From: Flavobacteriales bacterium
GTDB lineage: Bacteria > Bacteroidota > Bacteroidia > Flavobacteriales > BACL11
Assembly: GCA_002710495.1 (NCBI GenBank)
Contig: PAKE01000047.1
Span: forward strand, 17,424 to 31,122
Direction of reading: 5' to 3'
Length of the DNA: 13,699 nt
The notes under the pieces are model-generated. The model was not told the origin of the DNA. It saw only the letters and a program-made list of their open reading frames with translations, and made no database searches. Positions within the stretch are counted from its first letter, which is position 1; each line of letters begins with the position of its first letter. This document shows, piece after piece, positions 6,922-13,699 of this stretch. A program made the translations under genes and the position numbers.

Positions 6922-8924
6922 GTTTTTATAGTTTTGATAAGGAGTATTTCAATTGTTATAAATAATAAAGAAAGTAAAACTAATCCTTTCCAGATTTCTT
7001 TGTTTTTATTGATATTTTCCATGTTCTGATTTATACTGATATCAGAAGAAAACATCTTTACATTGTCTGTTTTATTTAATGTTATAAAATTATCTAGTTC
7101 TTCCTCTGTAAATTGTTCTATGTTACTTTCAGATCGGTTATAATTGAAAGATATAGTTTGTAAAATCTGATCTTCTTGTAATAACTTATAATGAGAGGCA
7201 TTTTTGATTTTATTATGGGTTAATAAATAGTTAGGATTATTTTCTAATATTAAATCTAAATCCTCTGATTGTAAGTGAAAAATATTTTCCTTCTGAGGAT
7301 TAGTTTTAGGCAGTTTTATTTCTAAATCCTGATTTATTATATAATATAAATCATCTGTTTTTACAGAATTTAACCCCATATTAAATAGGGTAGTTACAAA
7401 AAGAGCATGCTTGCTAAAAGTATTATTTCCTTCTGATAAAGGAGAACTAAACAGGTGTATTTTTTCTTTCCTGTAAGAATTCAAAAATTCATCAGAATTT
7501 TCTAGTCTGAAGATATTTTCTTTAATAATCTTAGAATTTTCTTGTAGTTTGTAATAATTACTTACGCTAGGTAGATTTATATTATTTTTTATTTTTGATG
7601 TACTAAATACACTATTGAAAATAGGATTCTTTAGATTAAGAGTTGATATTTTTATATTTCCAACTTCTTCTGTACTAAATTGATTTGTATTAAGTTGTTT
7701 TAAAAATGAATTATAAGATGCGATATTTGCATTTTCTGAAGGGATAACACAGATACTTCCACCTTTTTCGATATAGGATTTTATAAAAGAACTAAATCCG
7801 GTACTAAAATTATTTATTTGGTTTAAGATAATAAGATCCTGTTTGTCTAAAATATTATAGTTAATCTGATGTATATTTTGTGTAGTGTAATTAAATGTTT
7901 CTTCAGAAGAAAAAACCTTACTTATATTTGTATTTTCTGATTCATATATTTGTAGAATATCTATTTTTTCATCAGTTCTAAAACTAAAATATAGATTATT
8001 GTCGTAAGTAATAGGGTGGTCCTCAATACTAATTAATCCATTATTTATTTTAGTCTTTTCAGATGTAAAATTAAGTTCTATTGTTTTACTTTCATTTGCA
8101 AGTAAAAAGATGTTTTGCTGTGTCTTATGAGTATTATTGATACTTAGATTTACAATTACATCTTCTATTTCTCTATCAGAATGATTACTGATTATTGTTG
8201 AAAGACTAATGGTATTTTCTATTTTATTTATTGGGGAATTAAGGTAGCAACTATCTATACTGATATTGCTTTTAGAGTTTTTTTCAAGAGGAATAAGTAC
8301 AACAGAGATGTTAGTGTCTAATTGTTGTATTGAGTTTAGGTTTGTGCTAGATTTTTGGAAATCAGAAATTATGTATAGAGTATTATCTTCAGGAGAAATA
8401 CTTTTTGTTTTATCTAATATATTATCTGTACTTCTGATTTTAGAAGATGATTTGATATTTAATATAAATTCTTCTGAATCTTTTTTGTTTTTCGGATAAT
8501 TTTCTGTTGCTGAAAAATTGTTTGTCAGAATCGAAAATTGATTTGTTTTGTTAGATGAATTGATAATTTCTAAAGCATTTTCTTTCGCTATATCAAGTAA
8601 TCTCCCTTTTTCAGAAACATTATCCATACTAAATGAATTATCAATATAGATGACAGTGTTATTTGTTGAGATGTCTTCAGAGTTATTTGGAATGTACGGA
8701 TTTGCAAAAGCAAAAACTATTGCCGAGATAGCTAAAATTCTACTAAGTAATATAAGGAGTTGTTTTAGAGTGTTTCTTTTTTTCTTATCAGATTTAATCT
8801 CCTTCAAAAAAGTAATGTTACTAAAATAAACAACTTTGTGTTTTCTTAGATTAAACAGATGGATGAAAATGGGAATTGCTATAGCAAAGAGGAAAAATAG
8901 AATCTGTGGGTTTTGATAGCTCAT
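6918..8924 (-). CDS. BatA-type membrane protein with von Willebrand A-like domain
   Basis: Predicted inner-membrane protein of 668 residues. The N-terminus has the BatA/aerotolerance-regulator pattern: a first helix in the segment NPQILFFLFAIAIPIFIHLF, a basic FxNxxFLKEI stretch, then a second helix at about 55-74. A vWA-like domain follows, with a MIDAS motif DNSFS (Asp95, Ser97, Ser99) and a later YIISDFQ strand (Asp188) typical of these folds. A long, mostly polar, Asn/Ser-rich middle part lacks motifs I can name, and a last helix lies at about 648-664. The MIDAS Asp-x-Ser-x-Ser is intact. Function is unknown; relatives in Bat operons are linked to stress tolerance, but no batB-E or moxR genes are present here. 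I chose ATG 8924; the codon before it is TTG, which would add one residue. It is translationally coupled (ATGA) to the dihydroorotase-like gene. Confidence 0.82.
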   Translation of the reverse strand: MSYQNPQILFFLFAIAIPIFIHLFNLRKHKVVYFSNITFLKEIKSDKKKRNTLKQLLILLSRILAISAIVFAFANPYIPNNSEDISTNNTVIYIDNSFSMDNVSEKGRLLDIAKENALEIINSSNKTNQFSILTNNFSATENYPKNKKDSEEFILNIKSSSKIRSTDNILDKTKSISPEDNTLYIISDFQKSSTNLNSIQQLDTNISVVLIPLEKNSKSNISIDSCYLNSPINKIENTISLSTIISNHSDREIEDVIVNLSINNTHKTQQNIFLLANESKTIELNFTSEKTKINNGLISIEDHPITYDNNLYFSFRTDEKIDILQIYESENTNISKVFSSEETFNYTTQNIHQINYNILDKQDLIILNQINNFSTGFSSFIKSYIEKGGSICVIPSENANIASYNSFLKQLNTNQFSTEEVGNIKISTLNLKNPIFNSVFSTSKIKNNINLPSVSNYYKLQENSKIIKENIFRLENSDEFLNSYRKEKIHLFSSPLSEGNNTFSKHALFVTTLFNMGLNSVKTDDLYYIINQDLEIKLPKTNPQKENIFHLQSEDLDLILENNPNYLLTHNKIKNASHYKLLQEDQILQTISFNYNRSESNIEQFTEEELDNFITLNKTDNVKMFSSDISINQNMENINKNKEIWKGLVLLSLLFITIEILLIKTIKT

Positions 8925-8931
8925 CAAAGTG

Positions 8932-8939
8932 CAAAATTA
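8932..8939 (-). promoter_or_regulatory. Bacteroidota -7 box just upstream of the BatA-type gene
   Basis: The minus strand reads TAATTTTG, matching TAnnTTTG, and ends seven bases before ATG 8924, so a transcript would have a leader of only about 0-3 bases. No TTG was found at -33. The 60-base gap after lolD could alternatively be crossed by read-through from the DUF5916-lolD unit. Confidence 0.42.
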
Positions 8940-8984
8940 CACTATTTTGATAATCTATGGACTTTTTTATTAAATTTTGTTGAA

Positions 8985-9632
8985 TTAAATAATGCCATCT
9001 TTTATTTCTAACTTTCTGCTAGTAATATTTGCTAGGTTCTTGTTATGTGTCACAACAACTATTGTTTGATTTAATTCTTTGTTGAGTTTTAAGAGTAAAT
9101 TATGAAGATCTTTAGCATTTTTTGAATCGAGATTACCAGATGGTTCATCTGCCAAAATAATTTTCGGATTATTTATTAATGATCTAGCAACAGCTACTCT
9201 TTGTTGCTCTCCACCAGAAAGTTCATTTGGTTTATGTTCTTTTCTGTTTTCAATATTTAGTAGTTTTAGTAGTTTTAAAGCTCGTTGTTCGACTTTTTTT
9301 CTATTTTCTCCCTTTATAAAAGCTGGTAAGCAAACGTTTTCTAATGCAGTAAATTCGACTAATAGATTATGAAACTGAAAAACAAATCCAATATTTTCGT
9401 TTCGGAAAATAGAAAGATTCTTATCAGAAAGTTTTGTTATATCTGTATTATTAATCCAAACACTACCAGAATTAGGGTTTTCTAGAGTACCCAGAATTTG
9501 CAATAGGGTAGTTTTTCCTGCTCCAGAAGATCCAATTATCGAAACAAACTCACCTTCTTTTATATGTAAGTTTACTCCTTTTAATACTTTTAATTCTCCG
9601 TAATTTAGTGTTATGTTTTCTGCTTTTATCAT
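8985..9632 (-). CDS. lolD: LolD-like ABC transporter ATP-binding protein
   Basis: Cytoplasmic ATPase subunit of 215 residues in the MacB/LolD/FtsE group; LolD powers LolCE-dependent release of outer-membrane lipoproteins from the inner membrane. It has Walker A GSSGAGKTT at 34-42, Q-loop Gln86, signature LSGGE at 138-142, Walker B IILADEP at 158-164 with the catalytic Glu163, the LolD/MacB-typical DEPSGNLDS and the H-loop His196. Every catalytic motif is intact and the length is normal for the family. The permease partner is not in the window, so assignment to LolD rather than another MacB-like exporter is inferred from sequence style. Its ATG overlaps the stop of the upstream DUF5916 gene (ATGA, 9629-9632), so the two are co-translated. 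The next gene on the same strand starts 60 bases later. Confidence 0.85.
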   Translation of the reverse strand: MIKAENITLNYGELKVLKGVNLHIKEGEFVSIIGSSGAGKTTLLQILGTLENPNSGSVWINNTDITKLSDKNLSIFRNENIGFVFQFHNLLVEFTALENVCLPAFIKGENRKKVEQRALKLLKLLNIENRKEHKPNELSGGEQQRVAVARSLINNPKIILADEPSGNLDSKNAKDLHNLLLKLNKELNQTIVVVTHNKNLANITSRKLEIKDGII

Positions 9633-11950
9633 TGTTTTTTGCGCAGGTAAAGATAATCTAAATAATACACAATCTTAAAAGACAAACTATTTTGTGGTAT
9701 CGTGTTAAAGGTATTGTTAATATTATCAAACCAGTTTATTGTCAATATGTCATTATAATCTTGCATAGAATTCTTCCAAACAATACTCATTTGGCTTCCA
9801 GGAGCAAACCACCAATTCAATGCCATGTCAATTGTCCATGCATTAAAATTTGCGTCATGACCACTAAAATAATTAGTATTAGATAAATATCCATTTGTTT
9901 CTAAATCACTAAATTGATTATATTTTACTCCACTCCAATAATGTCTTATCTTAGTTGAGAAGTCCATCTTGTTATTTAAGATATAACTCCCCTCTAAAAC
10001 ATTAGTAATCATAAAGACGTCTCTTTCACCAAAAACAAATCGAGTTTCTGGGGGGTATATCAGAATTGGTAAGGTGTCATTTGTTACAAAACCAATATCG
10101 TTATATTTATTTTCTAAAGAAAGAACGTATCTAATTGATGCTTTGTCATTAATTCTATATCTAGGTGATATTCTCCAGTGGTAACTGTACCCATCGTATA
10201 ATGGATTTAATTTACCTCCTAAACTTAAATCAATAGCAAAACTTTTTCTGTAATCTGTTGAGATGTGTGTGCGAACTTTTATTGATTTCGATAATTTAAC
10301 AGGATTATTAAAATCTCCTGTTCTTGCTTCATAAAAATCATTCCCTTCGTAAGGGTTAATATCTGTACTCATGAATAATGTAAGATGATTTTTCAAAGTA
10401 ACTCTTCCTTCTACTTCAAGATTCAGATTAACAAATTTCTGTTCTGTAAATAGAGTTTCATAGGAGATTTCTGAAGAAAATCTGGAACTTATAAATCGTT
10501 TGTTTTCTTTTAGTTGATTGTAACTGATTGACAAGCCACTATTAATTTCGTTATTTGAGTATAAAAAACCAAGATCATTAGGATTGTATTTGGTATCTTC
10601 AAAAGAACTCCATAAATCATAACGATATTTCCCGCTTATTTTTCCTGTTGATAACATACCAGAGTAACCTTGAGTAATGTTATTTTGTTCAAACTCCTGA
10701 CTCATATTTATCTTACCTATATAAGCATGTGTATTTGAATTATTGTTGATTTTAGCAAATAATCCTGTAACATTTGCATCTTTATTACTGCCATTTTGTA
10801 TCATGTTGGTGTTCATCATACTTATTGATGAATTATTTCCAAATGTCTGATCAAATATCATCACGTTATAATTCGTTAAAGGTTTATTTTCTGTTTGATT
10901 TGTTATTGCATTAAGAGTAGCAAATCCTAAGCCATTCTTTGTTCTTCCAGATACTTTTGTAGCATTAATTAAATCATCTTGTATTCTACGACTATAAAAC
11001 ATGTTACCTCCTTTGTTAAACAATTCTGTTCCTTCATTAAAGAATTGCCTTTTCTCTTCATATTTAATCTCAAAAGGAGAGAGATTGAGAATTTCTGCAT
11101 CAGATGCAACTTGACCAAAATCTGGTATTAATGTCATGTCTAATGTGAAACTTTCATTTATTCCATATTTAAGATCCATTCCATAATTGTAAGGGAATGT
11201 TGTTTCTCCATCATATATATTTGTATATACTGATGCATATGGCATGAATGAAAGACGTAGTGGAGGATTCACATTCTTAATACCATCTATTAAACCAGCT
11301 TGAAGAGAGATACTTGATAGATATTCTGCATCTATTGGATTCCAGTTATATACTGAACGATATCTTCTAATAGTTCTTCCCATATTTATAGCCCAAGGTT
11401 TACCATCATTTGAGAATCTTAATGATGAAAAAGGAATAGCAAATTCTGCCACCCATCCATTGTTATTTATTTTAACTGCAGATTTCCATACTGCGTCCCA
11501 TGTATTGTCAGATCCACTAGGAAAGAATTTAGCATCTTTTTGTACTCCTGCAGCTGTGACAGAAAAATTATATTCAATCTGACCGTCATTAAAAGGGTTA
11601 ATCCAAAGCCCAAATTCATCATAGTTTTTATTTTCCTGATCTCTTCTTGAAAGCTCAGTTAGTATACTGTCAGGTGCATTATCATACATCATCACTCCAA
11701 AATAAATATTCCTGTCATCATAACACATTTTTACTTCTGTTCTTTGATGATATTTTTCTTTCTCACCATTATTAGGTTCTAATTGAGAAAAATCTTTTGC
11801 GATATCAAGTTTCTCCCATATCTTATCATTAAGAATTCCATCAATATTAGGATTTTTATCTATTTTCTTAATATTATATATTTTTTTCTCAGTAAATTGA
11901 GAGAATGAAATAAGTGGTAGTAAAAGAAATATAATTAGATATTTTTTCAT
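9629..11950 (-). CDS. DUF5916 outer-membrane protein with N-terminal CBM9-like domain
   Basis: Predicted exported protein of 773 residues. A clear signal peptide (about 1-17, ending LLPLISFS before QF) is followed by a carbohydrate-binding family 9-like domain, about 30-220. It is recognised by PNIDGILNDKIWEK (35-48), RTEVKMCYDDRNIYFGVMMYD (70-90) and later EFAIPFSSLRF. The rest, about 230-773, is rich in alternating aromatic/polar strands and ends in an aromatic-rich strand (KIVYYLDYLYL), as expected for an outer-membrane beta-barrel. This two-part layout is that of DUF5916 proteins, which are frequent in Flavobacteriia. The ligand is unknown; CBM9 similarity does not prove sugar binding. 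A -7 box lies upstream and lolD follows with a 4-base overlap. Nothing suggests truncation. Confidence 0.85.
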   Translation of the reverse strand: MKKYLIIFLLLPLISFSQFTEKKIYNIKKIDKNPNIDGILNDKIWEKLDIAKDFSQLEPNNGEKEKYHQRTEVKMCYDDRNIYFGVMMYDNAPDSILTELSRRDQENKNYDEFGLWINPFNDGQIEYNFSVTAAGVQKDAKFFPSGSDNTWDAVWKSAVKINNNGWVAEFAIPFSSLRFSNDGKPWAINMGRTIRRYRSVYNWNPIDAEYLSSISLQAGLIDGIKNVNPPLRLSFMPYASVYTNIYDGETTFPYNYGMDLKYGINESFTLDMTLIPDFGQVASDAEILNLSPFEIKYEEKRQFFNEGTELFNKGGNMFYSRRIQDDLINATKVSGRTKNGLGFATLNAITNQTENKPLTNYNVMIFDQTFGNNSSISMMNTNMIQNGSNKDANVTGLFAKINNNSNTHAYIGKINMSQEFEQNNITQGYSGMLSTGKISGKYRYDLWSSFEDTKYNPNDLGFLYSNNEINSGLSISYNQLKENKRFISSRFSSEISYETLFTEQKFVNLNLEVEGRVTLKNHLTLFMSTDINPYEGNDFYEARTGDFNNPVKLSKSIKVRTHISTDYRKSFAIDLSLGGKLNPLYDGYSYHWRISPRYRINDKASIRYVLSLENKYNDIGFVTNDTLPILIYPPETRFVFGERDVFMITNVLEGSYILNNKMDFSTKIRHYWSGVKYNQFSDLETNGYLSNTNYFSGHDANFNAWTIDMALNWWFAPGSQMSIVWKNSMQDYNDILTINWFDNINNTFNTIPQNSLSFKIVYYLDYLYLRKKQ

Positions 11951-11966
11951 AAATAATTTAGGATTA

Positions 11967-11974
11967 CAAAAATA
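11967..11974 (-). promoter_or_regulatory. Bacteroidota -7 box for the DUF5916-lolD unit
   Basis: The minus strand reads TATTTTTG, matching TAnnTTTG, and ends 16 bases before the ATG at 11950, giving an expected leader of about 10-13 bases. The -33 region is T-rich but has no TTG at the ideal spacing. It lies back to back with the sucC promoter. Confidence 0.5.
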
Positions 11975-11995
11975 GAATTTATTCTTAAATAAAGA

Positions 11996-12024
11996 TTGTA
12001 TTTTATTTGATTCCTATATTTTTG
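11996..12024 (+). promoter_or_regulatory. sucC promoter (TTG ... TAnnTTTG)
   Basis: The best promoter in the window: TTG at 11996-11998, an 18-base spacer, then TATTTTTG at 12017-12024, both matching the Bacteroidota -33/-7 consensus with correct spacing. The start would be near 12029-12031, leaving an A-rich leader of about 13-15 bases before the ATG at 12044, with no Shine-Dalgarno. Confidence 0.65.
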
Positions 12025-12043
12025 CACAACTAAAATCTTAAAA

Positions 12044-13234
12044 ATGAATTTACACGAATATCAAGGAAAAGAGCTTTTAAATAGTTTTGGAGTAAGAATA
12101 CAAAGAGGTATAGTTGCCTCTACTTCTGAAGAGGCGGTAACAGCTGCAAATAAACTTAATCAGGAAACAGGAACTAGTTGGTGGGTAATAAAAGCTCAAA
12201 TACATGCAGGAGGAAGAGGTAAAGGAGGTGGAGTAAAATTAGCTAAATCAATTGATGAAGTAAAATCTATTTCAGATGACATTTTAGGAATGCATTTAAT
12301 AACACCACAAACTTCTGCAGAAGGTAAATTAGTAAATCAAGTTTTAATTGCTGAGGATGTTTATTATCCTGGAGAAAGTGACACATCTGAATTTTACATG
12401 TCGGTACTTTTAAATAGGGTTACAGGAAGAAATATGATTATGTACTCTACGGAAGGAGGTATGGATATTGAGAAAGTTGCAGAAGAGACTCCACACTTAA
12501 TTTTTACGGAAGAAATTGATCCGAAAGTCGGATTAACAGGATTTCAGTGCAGAAAAGTTGCTTTTAACTTATGTTTGAGTGGAAATGCATTTAAAGAAAT
12601 GACAAAATTTGTTCATGCACTGTATACAGCATACGATAAAACAGATTCTTCTTTATTTGAGATAAACCCAGTGCTTAAAACTTCTGACAATAAAATATTA
12701 GCAGTTGATTCAAAAGTAAGCATTGATGATAATTCTTTATTCAGACATAAAGATTATGAGGAATTAAGAGATAAAAGAGAAGAAGATTCAACAGAAGTAG
12801 AAGCGGGTGAATACGGACTTAACTTTGTTAAGCTTGATGGAAATGTTGGTTGTATGGTAAATGGAGCCGGACTTGCAATGGCTACTATGGATATTATTAA
12901 AATGGCAGGTGGTAATCCGGCAAATTTTTTAGATGTTGGTGGTACTGCAGATGCTCAGAGAGTAGAACAAGCATTTCGTATTATTTTGAAAGATAAAAAT
13001 GTGAAAGCTATATTAGTGAATATTTTTGGGGGAATTGTTAGATGTGATAGGGTAGCACAAGGTATTGTAGATGCGTACAATAATATTGGAGAGATAGGAG
13101 TGCCATTAATTGTTAGGTTACAAGGTACAAATGCTGAGGAAGCTAAAAAATTAATTGATGAAAGCGGATTAAAAGTAGAATCGGTAATTTTATTACAAGA
13201 AGCAGCTGATAAAGTATCGGAAATATTATCTTAG
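12044..13234 (+). CDS. sucC: Succinate--CoA ligase (ADP-forming) subunit beta
   Basis: Beta subunit of succinyl-CoA synthetase, the TCA-cycle enzyme that makes ATP or GTP from succinyl-CoA, working with the alpha subunit SucD, which is not in this window. The 396 residues are the normal family length and begin with the standard MNLHEYQGKELL. The ATP-grasp domain shows KAQIHAGGRGKGGGV at 50-64 and EINPV at 206-210, which belongs to the metal/nucleotide site. The C-terminal ligase domain has NGAGLAMATMD at 273-283, FLDVGGTAD at 296-304, NIFGGIVRCD at 326-335 and GTNAEEAKKL at 361-370. No key residue appears missing. It has its own promoter and is followed by a strong terminator, so it is transcribed alone; sucC without adjacent sucD is a known arrangement in this phylum. 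Confidence 0.97.
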   Translation: MNLHEYQGKELLNSFGVRIQRGIVASTSEEAVTAANKLNQETGTSWWVIKAQIHAGGRGKGGGVKLAKSIDEVKSISDDILGMHLITPQTSAEGKLVNQVLIAEDVYYPGESDTSEFYMSVLLNRVTGRNMIMYSTEGGMDIEKVAEETPHLIFTEEIDPKVGLTGFQCRKVAFNLCLSGNAFKEMTKFVHALYTAYDKTDSSLFEINPVLKTSDNKILAVDSKVSIDDNSLFRHKDYEELRDKREEDSTEVEAGEYGLNFVKLDGNVGCMVNGAGLAMATMDIIKMAGGNPANFLDVGGTADAQRVEQAFRIILKDKNVKAILVNIFGGIVRCDRVAQGIVDAYNNIGEIGVPLIVRLQGTNAEEAKKLIDESGLKVESVILLQEAADKVSEILS

Positions 13235-13286
13235 AGAAAGTTGTTTGAAACTAGTTTATTTCCCCTTTTCTCTTTAAATATTTAAT

Positions 13287-13312
13287 CCCCTCCATTCGGA
13301 TGGGGTTTTTTT
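13287..13312. terminator. Intrinsic terminator after sucC, probably shared with tsaD
   Basis: CCCC-TCC (13287-13293), loop ATTC, then GGA-T-GGGG (13298-13305) form a 7-pair GC-rich stem with one bulged T, followed by a 7-T run (13306-13312). This is a classic rho-independent terminator for sucC. Read on the other strand, the hairpin directly follows the tsaD stop and is followed by the AT-rich ATTAAATATTT, so it may end both transcripts. Confidence 0.85.
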
Positions 13313-13313
13313 A

Positions 13314-13699
13314 TTACAATTTTAGTCTAGAAGTTGGAGTAACTGATTGATCAGAAAAATCTTTTTCTAAAAATTGGTAGTATCCTGTAATAGCAATCAT
13401 AGCTGCATTGTCGGTACAGTACTCAAATTTTGGAATAAATACATTCTTCTTTTGTATTTTCTGAAGTTCTATTAATCTTTTTCTAAGATAAGAATTCGCA
13501 GAAACTCCACCAGCAATTGCAATTTCATTTATCCCTAGCTCAGATGATGCTTTTGTAATCTTTTTAATAAGTACTTCAACAATTGTATGCTGTATACTTG
13601 CACATAAATCTTCTAGGTTTTCTTTTATGAAGTTTGGATTTTTTTCGACTTCTTTTTCTACGACCCTAAGTATAGAAGTTTTGATTCCGCTATATGAAA
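13314..13699 (-). CDS. tsaD: tRNA t6A37 threonylcarbamoyltransferase TsaD, C-terminal part (5' end outside window)
   Basis: The last 127 codons plus two bases of a minus-strand gene, ending in TAA at 13314-13316. TsaD, with TsaB and TsaE, transfers threonylcarbamoyl to A37 of ANN-decoding tRNAs. The visible part starts at SYSGIKT, the family's (F)SFSGLKT motif. It continues with a helical stretch containing DLCASIQHTIVEVL, then the nucleotide-binding IAIAGGVSANSYLR (59-72 of the visible part) and YCTDNAAMIAITGYY (93-107), where the Asp of TDN is a metal ligand. The end at SVTPTSRLKL is normal. About 60% of the protein lies beyond the window. No frameshift was seen. Confidence 0.95.
   Translation of the reverse strand, partial: SYSGIKTSILRVVEKEVEKNPNFIKENLEDLCASIQHTIVEVLIKKITKASSELGINEIAIAGGVSANSYLRKRLIELQKIQKKNVFIPKFEYCTDNAAMIAITGYYQFLEKDFSDQSVTPTSRLKL

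Noticed and set aside
8925..8984. Terminator between lolD and the BatA-type gene
   Set aside because: Only imperfect AT-only inverted repeats are present with no GC stem; I cannot support a terminator, so read-through is left open.
1..13699. Mobile elements, CRISPR, tRNA, riboswitch or defence system
   Set aside because: No terminal inverted repeats, transposase motifs, spaced direct repeats, cloverleaf sequences or known riboswitch cores were seen, and gaps between genes are all under 100 bases.

Overview
The window is AT-rich (low G+C by eye, not counted) and densely coded. It is almost certainly a chromosomal piece from a Bacteroidota bacterium, most likely of the Flavobacteriia type. The evidence is the gene families (Na+-NQR, DUF5916 outer-membrane protein, BatA-type membrane protein, PD40 lipoprotein), matches to the Bacteroidota -7 promoter box TAnnTTTG ahead of the divergent genes, and A-rich starts without clear Shine-Dalgarno sequences. 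No mobile element, CRISPR array, tRNA or rRNA was seen.

Layout. (1) 1-1766, plus strand: the end of the Na+-translocating NADH:quinone oxidoreductase operon, with nqrE cut by the window edge and nqrF complete. (2) 1781-2884, minus strand: a lipoprotein with TolB-like PD40 repeats, convergent with nqrF. (3) 2978-5663, plus strand: a Uup-type ABC-F ATPase followed after one base by an alpha/beta hydrolase. (4) 5653-6921 and 6918-8924, minus strand: a BatA/von Willebrand-type membrane protein overlapping, by ATGA, a dihydroorotase homologue that has lost most of its metal ligands. (5) 8985-9632 and 9629-11950, minus strand: a signal-peptide-bearing DUF5916/CBM9-like beta-barrel protein overlapping, by ATGA, a LolD-like ABC ATPase. 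(6) 12044-13234, plus strand: sucC, ended by a strong hairpin terminator. (7) 13314-13699, minus strand: the C-terminal part of tsaD, cut by the window edge.

Most genes are core housekeeping: respiration (nqr), TCA cycle (sucC), tRNA t6A modification (tsaD), lipoprotein release (lolD-like) and ribosome-associated ATPase (uup). The most interesting unit is the pair at 5653-8924. A protein with the full dihydroorotase fold signature but with His-to-Asn, His-to-Asn and His-to-Tyr changes at the metal sites is translationally coupled to a membrane-anchored vWA-like protein. It is probably a pseudoenzyme with a structural or regulatory role. A second theme is promoters so close to start codons that uup, and perhaps the BatA-like gene, may be read from leaderless mRNAs. 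This also moves the likely uup start to 2978. I saw no clearly new defence or mobile system.
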